From the NCBI GenBank assembly GCA_013203665.1, contig JABMPU010000087.1, positions 1-45,814 of the forward strand: 45,814 bases of DNA, read 5' to 3'. Under the pieces are notes generated by a model, which was given only the letters and a program-made list of their open reading frames with translations, had not been told where the DNA came from and ran no database searches. This DNA is from Armatimonadota bacterium. Lineage in GTDB: Bacteria > Cloacimonadota > Cloacimonadia > Cloacimonadales > TCS61. Below, piece by piece: positions 16,039 through 25,596 of this stretch (position 1 is its first letter; each line of letters opens with the position of its first letter). A program made the translations under genes and the position numbers.

Positions 16039-17607
16039 ATGAAAAAAAGAACATATTATCTTTTTATTTTAATTGCATTTTGTGTATTTTCTGATGATGC
16101 AAATTGCTTTGATCTAAGTTGGAACACTCCTCAGGTAACATCAAAGAATACAGCATCAAATCTGGGAAAGAATCTTGATGAATCGAAACTTCTCGTAAAT
16201 AGAACTAACGAAATCTTAATTAATGAATCTGAATTAGATTTTGCTATATTACCATTGACAAACTTAAAAAAAACGATTAAAAAATTTCTTTTTGATAAAG
16301 TTGATGAATCCAAGTTCTTAAATTATCATACTCCTGATAAAATCGAAAGGTCCCCGCTCTCATCTTGGACACATCCATCCAATATTCCGTTAAAATCTTC
16401 ACTTCAAATCAGTTTACTTACCGGCTGTGATTTTGCAGCAAAAGATAAAGAAAAATATTGTTTCGTATATTATGGAACTAAGCTCTCAGGATATATAAGC
16501 CAGAGATTACTTTTCTACAGTTATTGGTGGGCTGGGCACTTCGGAGGTGATATGGATTATGCCAGAACCTCCAAACTTATCGATAGCTGGACTCAAGCTT
16601 CTGATGATGAGGATAAAATACATCTTGATAATGTAACAGGTAAAATAACCTATATTGGACGTGGAAATTTCTGGTCTATTTCTGTAGGTCGGGGAAAATA
16701 TGAAATTGGCAGCAATATCGGAGGAAGTGTTATTTTAAGCGACAACTGCAATGATTATGGATATTTTAGTAGTAAACTGAATTTTAACAAACTTTCTATT
16801 TCAATTTTGCATGCGAATCTAATCTCAGACAGCACAATTACAAAAAGTACTAAGGATTTACCCGATAAATATTTAGTTATTCATAAGATCGACTGGAAAC
16901 CAGATTCTAAATATCATTTGTTTTTGGGAGAACATGTAATTTATGGAAACAGAAATATTGAGCCAAGTTATCTTTTACCTCAAACTCTTATGAGAGCAGT
17001 TGAACATAATCTTCACGATCGAGATAATGTTTTAATCTTTATTGGAATGAATTATAAACCAGTTCAAAAAAATATTGTTTATTTTAACTTTATGATAGAT
17101 GAATTAAAAAAGAGCGAAATACTTGGTGACTGGTGGGGGAATAAATATGCTTTTCAGATAGGAAATGCTTATACACTCGCTCGGGATAAAGAAGCAATAC
17201 TAACTCTTGAATTTACTGCAGTGCGACCCTGGATGTACACACACAATGTGATGTACAATAAATTTTCTCATGATGACATTGGTCTTGGATTTCCCCAAGG
17301 CAGCAATCTTCTTCAATATGCTCTTGAGTTCAATTGCATGTTAAAAAAAAGACTGAATTTTAATATTCATGGTTCTTTTACAAGGCAGGGTAGCATTGGA
17401 AATACTTTTTATATCAATTATGATGATCGCCCATCAGACATTGCTAAATGGCTAGAGGGTGATATTTCAAACAGATTTCAGGTTTCTCCTGTTTTTACTT
17501 GGCAACCATTATCTCATCACACACTTAAGTTTGGAATCATTGTAACTCGATTTGATAACGAAGATTTTGAAAAAGAATTAATGGTCAGCTATCAAGCAGT
17601 TTATTAA
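16039..17607 (+). CDS. Outer-membrane barrel protein, Wzi capsule-assembly-like
   Basis: 522 residues. The start at 16039 has AGGAAAG upstream and gives a proper signal peptide (KKRTYYLFILIAFCVFS). The longer frame from the TTG at 15991 begins between the promoter boxes and is rejected. The body is beta-rich. The block RPWMYTHNVMYNKFSHDD followed by LGFPQGSN resembles the conserved repeat of the Caps_assemb_Wzi family of outer-membrane proteins in capsule attachment. The gene is followed after 3 bases by a GT2 gene, which fits a surface-polysaccharide role. The family call is by motif memory, so it is moderate. Confidence 0.65.
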   Translation: MKKRTYYLFILIAFCVFSDDANCFDLSWNTPQVTSKNTASNLGKNLDESKLLVNRTNEILINESELDFAILPLTNLKKTIKKFLFDKVDESKFLNYHTPDKIERSPLSSWTHPSNIPLKSSLQISLLTGCDFAAKDKEKYCFVYYGTKLSGYISQRLLFYSYWWAGHFGGDMDYARTSKLIDSWTQASDDEDKIHLDNVTGKITYIGRGNFWSISVGRGKYEIGSNIGGSVILSDNCNDYGYFSSKLNFNKLSISILHANLISDSTITKSTKDLPDKYLVIHKIDWKPDSKYHLFLGEHVIYGNRNIEPSYLLPQTLMRAVEHNLHDRDNVLIFIGMNYKPVQKNIVYFNFMIDELKKSEILGDWWGNKYAFQIGNAYTLARDKEAILTLEFTAVRPWMYTHNVMYNKFSHDDIGLGFPQGSNLLQYALEFNCMLKKRLNFNIHGSFTRQGSIGNTFYINYDDRPSDIAKWLEGDISNRFQVSPVFTWQPLSHHTLKFGIIVTRFDNEDFEKELMVSYQAVY

Positions 17608-17610
17608 AAG

Positions 17611-18645
17611 ATGAACCCGATTATTATCATTTTCTCTTTTTTCTTTCTGGTTTTAGGATGTGGAATCTTTAGGAACTGGAAAGTTAAAAAGCCAAAAGAA
17701 TTTTCTTACTCTATTTTAATTGCGTGTAGAAACGAAGAAAGAAATCTTCCAGATCTTTTCGCATCATTAAAAAAAATAATTTATCCAAAAGACAAATTTG
17801 AGATCATTATTGTTGATGATGCATCAAAAGATAACTCTTTGCAGTTGATAAGAAAATTCTGCAGAAAAATCGTAAATGCAAAATATTTCCACTTGAAAGA
17901 AAAAAATACTGAATATAAAGGTAAAAAAGCAGCTTTGAAAAAAGCTGTAGAAAATGCGAAATACGAAATCTTTATTTTCACAGATGCTGATTGCACTATC
18001 CAACCAGAATGGTTAAGAAGTTATAATAATTATTTTTCTGATAAAACTGGAATGGTCGCAGGAAATTATTTCGAGATGGATCATAATCCTTTCTGGAAGT
18101 TTTCAAATCAAATGTCCTCTGCGATATATGCTTCCACGATTGGAGTGGGAATTCCTTTCAGCGCTGTTGGAAGTAATCTGGCTGTAAAAAAAAAAGCTTT
18201 CCTGGAAGTTGATGGATATGAGAAGATAAAATATAATGAATCGGGTGATGATAAACTTCTTCTAAAGTTAATAAGTAGAACTCGCTGGCAAATCGCATAT
18301 AATCCTGAAATGCAAATTCATACAATAAATATCAAGATAGACTTTTATGAACAGCAGAAAAGAAAATATGGAAAATTTGGAATGTCATCACTTTTATTTC
18401 AGATCATTTCCGTCTTGATCTTTTTATTCTATATCTATCTACCTATTAATCTCATTTTTTCCTTTGATTGGAAAAATCCAATAGTATATTTATCTTGTAT
18501 TTCATTTTTCTGGATATCCAGTCTTGTTAAACATAAATACAAATTCAAATTAATACACATTCTGTTTCTTATCCTCTATCCATATTTCTTAATATATTTT
18601 TCCCTGCTTGGAACTTTTGGAAAGTGGAAGTGGAAACCTAACTGA
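17611..18645 (+). CDS. Membrane-anchored family 2 glycosyltransferase
   Basis: 344 residues. One N-terminal membrane segment (IIIIFSFFFLVLGCGIF) is followed by a GT-A domain with ACRNEERNL, IIVDDASKD, FTDADCTIQPEW (DxD-like) and ESGDDKLLLKL. Two or three C-terminal hydrophobic segments follow (~260-340), as in processive or cellulose-synthase-like glycosyltransferases. The only gap to the Wzi-like gene is 3 bases, so they share an operon. It overlaps the convergent deacetylase gene by 8 bases at its 3' end. Confidence 0.9.
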   Translation: MNPIIIIFSFFFLVLGCGIFRNWKVKKPKEFSYSILIACRNEERNLPDLFASLKKIIYPKDKFEIIIVDDASKDNSLQLIRKFCRKIVNAKYFHLKEKNTEYKGKKAALKKAVENAKYEIFIFTDADCTIQPEWLRSYNNYFSDKTGMVAGNYFEMDHNPFWKFSNQMSSAIYASTIGVGIPFSAVGSNLAVKKKAFLEVDGYEKIKYNESGDDKLLLKLISRTRWQIAYNPEMQIHTINIKIDFYEQQKRKYGKFGMSSLLFQIISVLIFLFYIYLPINLIFSFDWKNPIVYLSCISFFWISSLVKHKYKFKLIHILFLILYPYFLIYFSLLGTFGKWKWKPN

Positions 18646-19243
18646 TTAATTCAGAAACTTTTTTAAAAAGATAACCTCTTTTTAATAATTCAGGAATCAA
18701 TATTTCAACAGCTTTTACTGTATTAGACCTATCACCTCCTCCATCATGAAGCACAATTATGGAACCGGATTTAATTTTTTTTAGAACTTTATTCACTATT
18801 TCATCAGAAGATGAACATTTGAAATCTTTGGGACCATTGTCCCACAAGATGATCTTTTTTTGCAACTTCCAGAAAACCATTATGGAAATAGCATCAATTC
18901 TGCCATAAGGAGGACGGAATAGAATTTCACCTTGAATACCAAAGCTTTTTAATATCTCGTCTGTTTTTTCTATTTCACTTTTCACATAATTCATTGTTTT
19001 TAATATTAAACTTCTGTGCGAATAAGAATGATTTCCGAGTTCTTGTCTGTTTGAAATAAGCTTTCTTACTATTTCAGGATATTCCTGAGCTTTTTTCCCT
19101 GTTATGAAAAAGGTGGCTTGGACATTATAATTCCTTAATATTTTTAAAATATCAATTGTATATTCGGGATCAGGACCGTCATCAAAAGTAAGAGCAACGA
19201 TTTTTTCTTTCCTGCTCCCACATCTACAAATCATCCTTGACAT
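18638..19243 (-). CDS. Polysaccharide deacetylase (NodB homology)
   Basis: Removes acetyl groups from GlcNAc-type glycans (carbohydrate esterase 4). 201 residues from the ATG at 19243. Motif 1 is TFDDGPD, motif 2 is GNHSYSH, motif 3 is FRPPYGR, motif 4 appears as LWDNGPKDF, and motif 5 as IVLHDGGG. All catalytic and zinc residues are therefore present. The start is uncertain: a TTG at 19255 lies directly beside GGAGG, too close to be used well. No signal peptide is visible, which is unusual for this family and suggests either a cytoplasmic location or a missed start. Confidence 0.88.
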   Translation of the reverse strand: MSRMICRCGSRKEKIVALTFDDGPDPEYTIDILKILRNYNVQATFFITGKKAQEYPEIVRKLISNRQELGNHSYSHRSLILKTMNYVKSEIEKTDEILKSFGIQGEILFRPPYGRIDAISIMVFWKLQKKIILWDNGPKDFKCSSSDEIVNKVLKKIKSGSIIVLHDGGGDRSNTVKAVEILIPELLKRGYLFKKVSELIS

Positions 19244-19380
19244 CTTGTTTGACAACCTCCATAATAAAAATATTCTAATTTATTGACTAATAAAATATGA
19301 TATTTCAATTTCGTTTTATTTAAAAAAGAAAAGATGATATGTGGTCAAGATTTTTTTAGATATTAAGGATATTTTGCATT

Positions 19381-20268
19381 ATGCAGAGATTATTAAGAAA
19401 TCGGATTTTATTTATTATTAAAATTTTTATAACAACTATTATCCTTTTCATTATTTTTCGTAAGATAGATTTTAATGAAGTTCTTCAAAATTACCACAGA
19501 ATAGACCTGTTAACGATATTTATAATCATCGTAACTGCATTACTGAAATTATACTTACAATATATTAATTGGGGAAAATATTTACAACTAAATCCAGATT
19601 ATAAGCCGCGGAAAAATGAAATTTTAAGAACACTTTTTATCGGTGATGCTCTCAGATTTCTTATTCCTGGAGGATATGGTGTTTTTGGGAAGATGTTCTT
19701 TATAAATAACGAAAAGAAAGCATCTTTCTTATCAATAGGAATTGAAAAATTTCTACAAATCTGGACATCTTTATTATTTGCATCTTTCGCTGCGATTTTC
19801 TATTTTCAAACTTTTAAATTGATACTAAAAATTTTTGTTTTTTGTTTAATATTTATTTCTCCTTTCATTATTAATTTCTTTTCTCATCTGACAAAAAGAA
19901 AAAAAGTTAAAATATTTATTAATGAGTATATAAAAATTATTCCAAATGTAGTCTTTCGACAGATAGTGTTTATGTTTCTCACGCTTATTCAGTATTTCGT
20001 ACTAATTCTATGTTTCAAAAATATAACGTTTTTTCATATAATAATTTCTGTTCCTCTAATTCTTTCTGCCAACATAATCCCGATAACATATGCAGGTTTG
20101 GGATTAAGAGAAACATTTGCAGTCGAGATTTTATCAAAATATAATATTTCGGGAGAGATTGCTGTTTTTTGCTCTTTAATGATATTTTTGATTAACACAT
20201 TCCTACCAGCTTTGTTTGGAGTTTATTTCATATTAAGAAGTAAGCATATTCGAACATCAAGTAGTTAA
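19381..20268 (+). CDS. Flippase-like membrane protein (LPG synthase TM / AglD family)
   Basis: 295 residues with about seven membrane segments, very hydrophobic and rich in Ile and Phe. The pattern of the UPF0104 family is visible: RNRILFIIKIFITTIILF at the start, the conserved FIGDALRFLIPGGYGVFGK loop, and ITYAGLGLRETFAVEIL near the C-terminus. Members belong to the membrane domain of lysylphosphatidylglycerol synthase and glycolipid-related proteins. The cytoplasmic synthase domain is missing here. A role in lipid or polyprenyl-glycan export is possible. Its stop is 6 bases from the stop of the convergent FemAB-like gene. Confidence 0.85.
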   Translation: MQRLLRNRILFIIKIFITTIILFIIFRKIDFNEVLQNYHRIDLLTIFIIIVTALLKLYLQYINWGKYLQLNPDYKPRKNEILRTLFIGDALRFLIPGGYGVFGKMFFINNEKKASFLSIGIEKFLQIWTSLLFASFAAIFYFQTFKLILKIFVFCLIFISPFIINFFSHLTKRKKVKIFINEYIKIIPNVVFRQIVFMFLTLIQYFVLILCFKNITFFHIIISVPLILSANIIPITYAGLGLRETFAVEILSKYNISGEIAVFCSLMIFLINTFLPALFGVYFILRSKHIRTSSS

Positions 20269-20274
20269 TTCAAA

Positions 20275-21246
20275 TTACAGATTACTTTTATTTACCAAAC
20301 TCAGAGCTAAATTTATAAAATAATTAATTCTATTAATTCGATAGAAAGGAACAAGTTTCCCACCAAATCCTCTAAAAAAGCGTTCAATGTTTGGAATCAT
20401 TGAACCATCAAAATCAAATTCTTTTAAATCCAATTTCTTCGCGTGTTTTATACATTCCCAAAGTGTGGAAGCTCCTGCACCATGATGTTTATTGTTTGAA
20501 TCGTAACCACCTATCACATAAAAAGCTTTTTTTTTATCATGGATACAAAATGAAACTGAAATTGGTTTTTCTTTATAATAAGCTATAAAATAAAAACTAT
20601 TAATTTCAGAAGAAAATTTGAATACTATTTTTTCTAAACTTTTAATATCTATGGCTTTATTCTGTCTTGTTAATGATTTTATTATAAGTTCCATAAGAGT
20701 ATTTTTATCTGAACCTTTAAATATCTTTACTCCATCATTATTTGCTTTTCTGATATCATTGCGTCTTTCAGGAGAAAAATTCTCCCATATTTTTTCATTA
20801 TTTATTCTTAGATTTATCGTGTATGTATATCTAATATAGACTTTAAACTTTTCCCAGATAAATGGTTGCACATCGATTATTGTTCTATCTAACGAAAAGA
20901 ATAGAATTATTGCATTCAGTTTTTTTGTGAATTGTGCAATTTTCTTGGATACTTTTTTTTGAAAATTTTGAATTTTAAAATAAGTAGAAGATTTATTAAT
21001 AAAAAAAGGACCGATAAAGGGTGTGAAAGGGGGATTATTGTAATATTTTAAGAAATACTTTTTATTTTCATACAAATGAAACCCACCGATAAGTCTGTTA
21101 TCCTCATCAAAAAAACCATAAATTTTGATTTTGTCTTTATAGAGTTTCAACCACTTGAGAGTATTAAAAACATTTCCATATTTTTCTGCTAAATTATCAT
21201 AAATAGCTTTATCTGAATCAGAAATCTCTTTTATGTACAATTTCAC
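20275..21246 (-). CDS. FemAB/GNAT-fold peptidoglycan or polysaccharide transferase
   Basis: 323 residues of the Acetyltransf_6/FemAB-like type. Two GNAT-like halves are seen: the N-terminal half with LIGGFHLYENKKYFLKYYNNPPFTPFIG, and the C-terminal half with RRNDIRKANNDGVKIFKG, then FYFIAYYKEKPISVSFCIH and GAGASTLWECIKHAKK, FDFDGSMIPNIERFFRGFGG. Such enzymes add amino acids to peptidoglycan or acyl groups to surface glycans. The start is GTG 21246; a TTG at 21240 has GGGAG at better spacing. Co-directional with the radical SAM gene 10 bases upstream, so the two are an operon. Confidence 0.82.
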   Translation of the reverse strand: MKLYIKEISDSDKAIYDNLAEKYGNVFNTLKWLKLYKDKIKIYGFFDEDNRLIGGFHLYENKKYFLKYYNNPPFTPFIGPFFINKSSTYFKIQNFQKKVSKKIAQFTKKLNAIILFFSLDRTIIDVQPFIWEKFKVYIRYTYTINLRINNEKIWENFSPERRNDIRKANNDGVKIFKGSDKNTLMELIIKSLTRQNKAIDIKSLEKIVFKFSSEINSFYFIAYYKEKPISVSFCIHDKKKAFYVIGGYDSNNKHHGAGASTLWECIKHAKKLDLKEFDFDGSMIPNIERFFRGFGGKLVPFYRINRINYFINLALSLVNKSNL

Positions 21247-21256
21247 TCCCGGTATA

Positions 21257-22273
21257 TTAGACTTGTTTAATTCTCAATTTCACACTTTCCCCGCAATTTC
21301 TGCATATTAGAATCTTTTTTCGATTAGATAATATTTGGTTTCGAATTTTTTGAATAGAGTCTTTTTTCCAAATTTCGGCTAATGGTTTATCTTTGATGTT
21401 TCCGATTTTATATTCCACATCTTTATCAAAACAGCAGATAGCCACTTCTCCATCCCAGTTTACCACAGCATTTGTCCAGATTCGTCTACACCTGTTTTTA
21501 ACTCCGAATTTAAGTTCGAAATCATCTCCTTTTATTTTATATCTTTGATACTTAGGATTTTCTGGTAGGAAATTATGGATGTCATCTTTGGAATAGATCT
21601 GAACTGTTTTAAACTCAAGACTTTCAACCCCAAGTTCATTTGCTAATTTCTTTATACTTTCGATCTCATGTTCATTATGTTTCATTACTAGGAATTGCCA
21701 CCTGATAAGGGGATGCTTTACATTTAGTTTCTTTTTGATTTTTATGAGCTTCCTTACATTCTTAAGAACTTTATCAAAATCTCCATTAACACGGTATTTA
21801 TTATATGTTGCCTGTGTTGATCCATCCAATGAAACGATAATTGAATCCAATCCAGATTTTACAGTCTCTTCAACATTAATATCAATATTGGCATTAGTGG
21901 AAACCAATGTAAATAAACCTTTATCAGATGCATATTTAACCATCTTTAAAAAATCTTTATTTAGAAATGGCTCACCTTGATTCCAGAGAACAACCATAAA
22001 TGATTTATTTTTAATTTCATCTATTATAATTTTAAAAGTTGAAAATTCCATATATCCTTTTGCTCGTTTCAAAGTACCATTTCCTGATGGACACATCGGA
22101 CATTTTAGATTGCAAATATTTGTCGGTTCAATCATCACCACCGGTGGAAATCCCCAATATATACTTTTTTTCAGTAAAAGTGAAAGGTAATAGGAAAGAT
22201 ATACTTTTATTGAATTAACAAATCTTTTAAACCTGAAACTTTTCTTTATGAACCTTATATTTATATTATACAT
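21257..22273 (-). CDS. Radical SAM protein with SPASM domain
   Basis: 338 residues. The radical SAM motif is C54-NLK-C58-PM-C61, preceded by IEPTNI. Downstream are the SAM and fold blocks NQGEPFLN and SLDGSTQATYNKYR. The C-terminal SPASM-type Cys set is CRRIW, AICCF and CRNC, which binds extra iron-sulphur clusters. SPASM proteins modify peptides, proteins or sugars. No small precursor-peptide gene is visible nearby, and a sugar or surface-glycan substrate is more in line with its neighbours. AGGA is 8 bases before the ATG. First gene of a two-gene operon with the FemAB-like gene. Confidence 0.9.
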   Translation of the reverse strand: MYNINIRFIKKSFRFKRFVNSIKVYLSYYLSLLLKKSIYWGFPPVVMIEPTNICNLKCPMCPSGNGTLKRAKGYMEFSTFKIIIDEIKNKSFMVVLWNQGEPFLNKDFLKMVKYASDKGLFTLVSTNANIDINVEETVKSGLDSIIVSLDGSTQATYNKYRVNGDFDKVLKNVRKLIKIKKKLNVKHPLIRWQFLVMKHNEHEIESIKKLANELGVESLEFKTVQIYSKDDIHNFLPENPKYQRYKIKGDDFELKFGVKNRCRRIWTNAVVNWDGEVAICCFDKDVEYKIGNIKDKPLAEIWKKDSIQKIRNQILSNRKKILICRNCGESVKLRIKQV

Positions 22274-22329
22274 ATGCGTAATCCTAATTTAATAATAAAA
22301 ATCGCATATACCCTATCAACAGGTGTAAA

Positions 22330-22355
22330 AAAACCCGCAACAAATTGCGGGTTTT
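22330..22355 (-). terminator. Terminator after the porin-like gene
   Basis: A perfect 11-bp stem, AAAACCCGCAA with TTGCGGGTTTT, and the loop CAAA. On the minus strand a T-run follows. It lies 25 bases beyond the stop of the gene at 22380, so it ends that transcript before the radical SAM operon begins. Confidence 0.88.
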
Positions 22356-22379
22356 AAAAACTAAACTTTTTTACTTTTT

Positions 22380-23324
22380 TTAGAAAGTATAACCGATCTG
22401 CATATAAAGTAAATCGTCAGTATCTTCAACAGAATCCATATTATATTCTAATTTGAAATATGCATTCTGATAAGTTGTGAAATTAATTCCAACAAGAATG
22501 TTATTTTCACCCATTCCTTCACCTTCAGCATCCCTTTTTGTTGCATATGCAACATACGGTTTGAATACACCATCTAAGATGCCTATGTCAGGATTGTTAG
22601 CTCCACCAATATGAGGAAATTCAAAGCCAGGTAAATAATGAGCTATAACATAAAAATCCAAGTCTGCAGTATCATCATCCATATCATCGGTACTGGTTAC
22701 TTGTCCAGCTAAATTAAGTAAACCTGCTATTGGATACTCGAAATCAACTTCGTAATGTGTTCGTTTAGTTACCGGATTTGGACGATTTTCAAGTCTTAAA
22801 GCAGCTCCCAGCTTTGCTCCAGCTAAATTATAAGTAAGCCTGATTCCATCATCTTCAGAGCCATTCACAAATTTCGAAAGATATACAGTCCAACCTAAGT
22901 TACCGATATTATTGTTTAGTTTAAACATCCAATCCGAACCGGTTGTAGGTAACTGAGCAATATTGATGTTTTTAGATCCTTTGCCGGAATAAATCCTTCC
23001 AAAAGCATAACTATCATAACCAATTGTAAGATATGCATAACCATATAAATCGAATTTCTTCATAGCACTTAGGATTTTATAAGTAACAACATTACTCTGA
23101 GAACCAAAAACGTCATATATCCCAATTTCAAACCCGTAATCTGGTGCATACCAGCATAACCGAACTTGATCTAATGCGAAACCTGCATCATCCTTGTTGT
23201 CTTCATCCATGCCCTGATCATAAAACAGATCATATCCTAACATGTAGTATTTCATCATAACTTCATGTGCAAAAGCTGATGAGATGAGTAAAATTCCAAG
23301 AAATAATAAAATAATTTTCTTCAT
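22380..23324 (-). CDS. Porin-like outer-membrane beta-barrel protein
   Basis: 314 residues. A signal peptide (MKKIILLFLGILLISSAFA) is followed by alternating amphipathic strands rich in Tyr, Gly and Asp, such as FDLYGYAYLTIGYDSYAFGRI, ending DLLYMQIGYTF. A terminal Phe is typical of barrels inserted by BAM. Single-gene transcript: AAAGGAG before the ATG, a long AT-rich leader upstream, and a strong terminator downstream. This suggests high, independent expression. The substrate is unknown. Confidence 0.85.
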   Translation of the reverse strand: MKKIILLFLGILLISSAFAHEVMMKYYMLGYDLFYDQGMDEDNKDDAGFALDQVRLCWYAPDYGFEIGIYDVFGSQSNVVTYKILSAMKKFDLYGYAYLTIGYDSYAFGRIYSGKGSKNINIAQLPTTGSDWMFKLNNNIGNLGWTVYLSKFVNGSEDDGIRLTYNLAGAKLGAALRLENRPNPVTKRTHYEVDFEYPIAGLLNLAGQVTSTDDMDDDTADLDFYVIAHYLPGFEFPHIGGANNPDIGILDGVFKPYVAYATKRDAEGEGMGENNILVGINFTTYQNAYFKLEYNMDSVEDTDDLLYMQIGYTF

Positions 23325-23702
23325 TTCTTTCTCCTTTTTTTTTAATTATTGTTTAAAATCTTTAATAACGATATTAACGATTACATTTTATTTTAAAATA
23401 CCATATCCTAAAAACCAATTTGAAAAAATAATGTCAACAAAATTTATGTTTTATCAAACTTATAACACAAAAGTGATTGCGATCTCTTCATAGTTTCAAA
23501 ATAAATTTTTATTTCACTTTTCAAATTTATCTCAATTTAGTACTGTGCTTAAAATGAACATAACTTCTTTTAATATAAACGATTATCAGCTAATTAACTG
23601 ATAAATCATACATAGAAATATCCATAATGTTTCATTCGTTTCATAAGACTTAATGTGACAAAACGATACAAAATATTTTTTTTTATTTTTGAAATAAATT
23701 TA
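23325..23702 (-). promoter_or_regulatory. AT-rich leader of the porin-like gene with a near-perfect palindrome
   Basis: 378 bases with no credible gene. On the minus strand TTGACA lies at 23432-23437, but the only -10-like word is 21 bases away, so no promoter is assigned. At 23584-23603 the sequence TATCAGCTAATTAACTGATA is palindromic with one mismatch, and GTTTCAT is repeated at about 23629 and 23638. These could bind a regulator. Confidence 0.35.
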
Positions 23703-24983
23703 CTATTCTTGTCGAACAATCGGAATAAAAAAAGTACTAAATTCTTCCGATTTATTATTTGTCATATCAGAAGCAGTAATAATGAAATTATAAGAAGAAT
23801 AATTTGTCAGTTCCCTTGAAGGTTTAAATATAAAGATGTTGGAATTACCTTTATCAATCCTCATTTCAGTCAACTCTTGAGATTCAACAGAAACCAACTT
23901 TGCTGATAAATTTTCTGTCAGAATAATCTCTGAAAATTCAATAACAATTTCAGGAAGTAAAGTTTTTATTGTGGCTCCATTTCTGGGAAAAGAAGAAATC
24001 ACAATTGGTGGAATTGTATCTTGAATTGAAATTCCATCAAATAAAATTGAACTCTCGTCTAAAACATTTTCTTTCAAATCCTCAAGTGCGGCTAACCAAA
24101 TTTTATATTGGATTGTATCCATTTTAGTTGTAACAACCGTGATTTTATCTTCATTTAAGGCATGTGCTAAAACACTTAATGGAATTTCTAAAGAATCAGA
24201 AGTTGTAATTTTTATTTCTGAGACACTTTTTATGTTTTCAGAGAAATTTAATTCCAACTGATTATTCCAAAGAGCATTTACTGATTTTATTTCCGGTTTG
24301 ATTGTATCTGCATATGCAAGTTCGATGTTTACAGAAGAAGTTTCTTTCTTAGATATAAAAAATTGAAAATAAGGTTCTTTTTCATAATCATATTTACCAT
24401 TCTCGTTTTTATCGATGTAAGATTCTATTTGATGTTCAATACTATTAAGATTATCGATTTCATAACTGTAACCTTCTAATTCAGTTGAATAAATCAAGGT
24501 GGAATCAGCGGTCAACAAATTAAACTTTACAAGCTGACCTTCATCGGATTTATCTTCGTAAATAATTTCTCCGGAAATACGATGTTCATTTAACTTTCCA
24601 CTTCTAAAAATAAAGACATAATCTTGATCCAATTTATTATTATGCTCGCCTTTAATTCTTTTAAAAAAAGTAAAAAAATAGTTTGTATTCTGCTCCAGAT
24701 CTTCCAATATTTTGATTTTTAAAGTATTCTTATCCCATTTGAATTTCTTATTAAGAATGGGGGGATAAATATATATTCCACTAAAAATCGAAGTTCTATC
24801 GATTGGTTTTGAAAAAACTACTTCAATATCCTGGTTATTAATATCACAAAATTCATCTGGTAAGATGGATAAGATTGTTGGACTTTCAGTATCTTTTTTC
24901 CCACCAGTTGGACTTTTTCGATGACCACAAGATAGCAGAAACAGAACAAATAAAATCAGAAATAGTTTAGGATAATATTTCAA
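23703..24983 (-). CDS. Ig-like domain lipoprotein
   Basis: 426 residues from the TTG at 24983, which has AAGGG 7 bases upstream and avoids overlap with recR; the longer frame reaches 25037. The signal is MKYYPKLFLILFVLFLLSC with Cys 19 as the lipid site. After PTGGKKDTESPTILSILP come two or more bacterial Ig-like domains of the SbsA/Big_5 type, each with the pattern VVFSKPID or IEFSEII. A middle segment fits a carboxypeptidase-like fold, VKFNLLTADSTLIYST. It probably acts as an adhesion or envelope-stabilising lipoprotein. It lies last in the ybaB-recR operon. Confidence 0.8.
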   Translation of the reverse strand: MKYYPKLFLILFVLFLLSCGHRKSPTGGKKDTESPTILSILPDEFCDINNQDIEVVFSKPIDRTSIFSGIYIYPPILNKKFKWDKNTLKIKILEDLEQNTNYFFTFFKRIKGEHNNKLDQDYVFIFRSGKLNEHRISGEIIYEDKSDEGQLVKFNLLTADSTLIYSTELEGYSYEIDNLNSIEHQIESYIDKNENGKYDYEKEPYFQFFISKKETSSVNIELAYADTIKPEIKSVNALWNNQLELNFSENIKSVSEIKITTSDSLEIPLSVLAHALNEDKITVVTTKMDTIQYKIWLAALEDLKENVLDESSILFDGISIQDTIPPIVISSFPRNGATIKTLLPEIVIEFSEIILTENLSAKLVSVESQELTEMRIDKGNSNIFIFKPSRELTNYSSYNFIITASDMTNNKSEEFSTFFIPIVRQE

Positions 24984-24996
24984 TTTCAAACCCTTA

Positions 24997-25596
24997 TTAA
25001 TCTTTAACCGAATAACGCCTTTTAAGAGCATTTCCAAGTGTTAACGAGCTTGTATACTCGATATCGCCACCAAAAGGCAATCCGGTTGAAAGGCGTGTAA
25101 CTTTAACTTTCAATTCTTCAAATTGAGAAGCAAGAAAACTGATTGTACTTTCACCTTCTGCTGATGGATTTAAAGCAAGAATGATTTCATCAATTCCATC
25201 TGATTTTAATAATTCCAAAAGTTTAGGAAAATTTATTTCATCCGACCCAATTCCATCCAAAGGAGAAAGAAGATTATTCAGAACGAAATATCTGCCTTTG
25301 AATTCATTTGTGTCTTCTATCAGATAAATATCTTGAGTATTTTCAACAATACATAATTGATTTTGATTACGAGTATAATCCGAACAAAAATGGCATGGAT
25401 TATTTTCAGTGAGCATATTACAAACAGAACAATTTTTATAGTTTTTTACGGTATTTTGAATCGACTCTGCTAGTTCAAGAGCATTTACTTTTTCCATACT
25501 GATAAGATACATAGCCAGCCGTTGGGCAGATTTAGATCCAATGCCGGGTAGCTTCTTTAAATTCTGGACCAGTTCTGCTAATAAACCGGAAAACAC
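24997..25596 (-). CDS. recR: Recombination protein RecR
   Basis: RecFOR-pathway protein that helps load RecA on gapped DNA. 199 residues, normal length. Helix-hairpin-helix KLPGIGSKSAQRLA lies near the N-terminus, the C4 zinc finger is C-SV-C...PC-HF-C, and the Toprim domain has CIVENTQD and LALNPSAEGE. The C-terminus contains RLSTGLPFGGDIEYTSSLTLG. It starts with GTG, overlaps the stop of ybaB by one base, and GGGA precedes it. Pairing with ybaB is the standard arrangement. Confidence 0.96.
   Translation of the reverse strand: MFSGLLAELVQNLKKLPGIGSKSAQRLAMYLISMEKVNALELAESIQNTVKNYKNCSVCNMLTENNPCHFCSDYTRNQNQLCIVENTQDIYLIEDTNEFKGRYFVLNNLLSPLDGIGSDEINFPKLLELLKSDGIDEIILALNPSAEGESTISFLASQFEELKVKVTRLSTGLPFGGDIEYTSSLTLGNALKRRYSVKD

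Noticed and set aside
24984-25037. Longer N-terminus of the Ig-like lipoprotein
   Set aside because: It overlaps recR and would place extra charged residues before the lipoprotein signal; TTG 24983 has AAGGG at the right distance.
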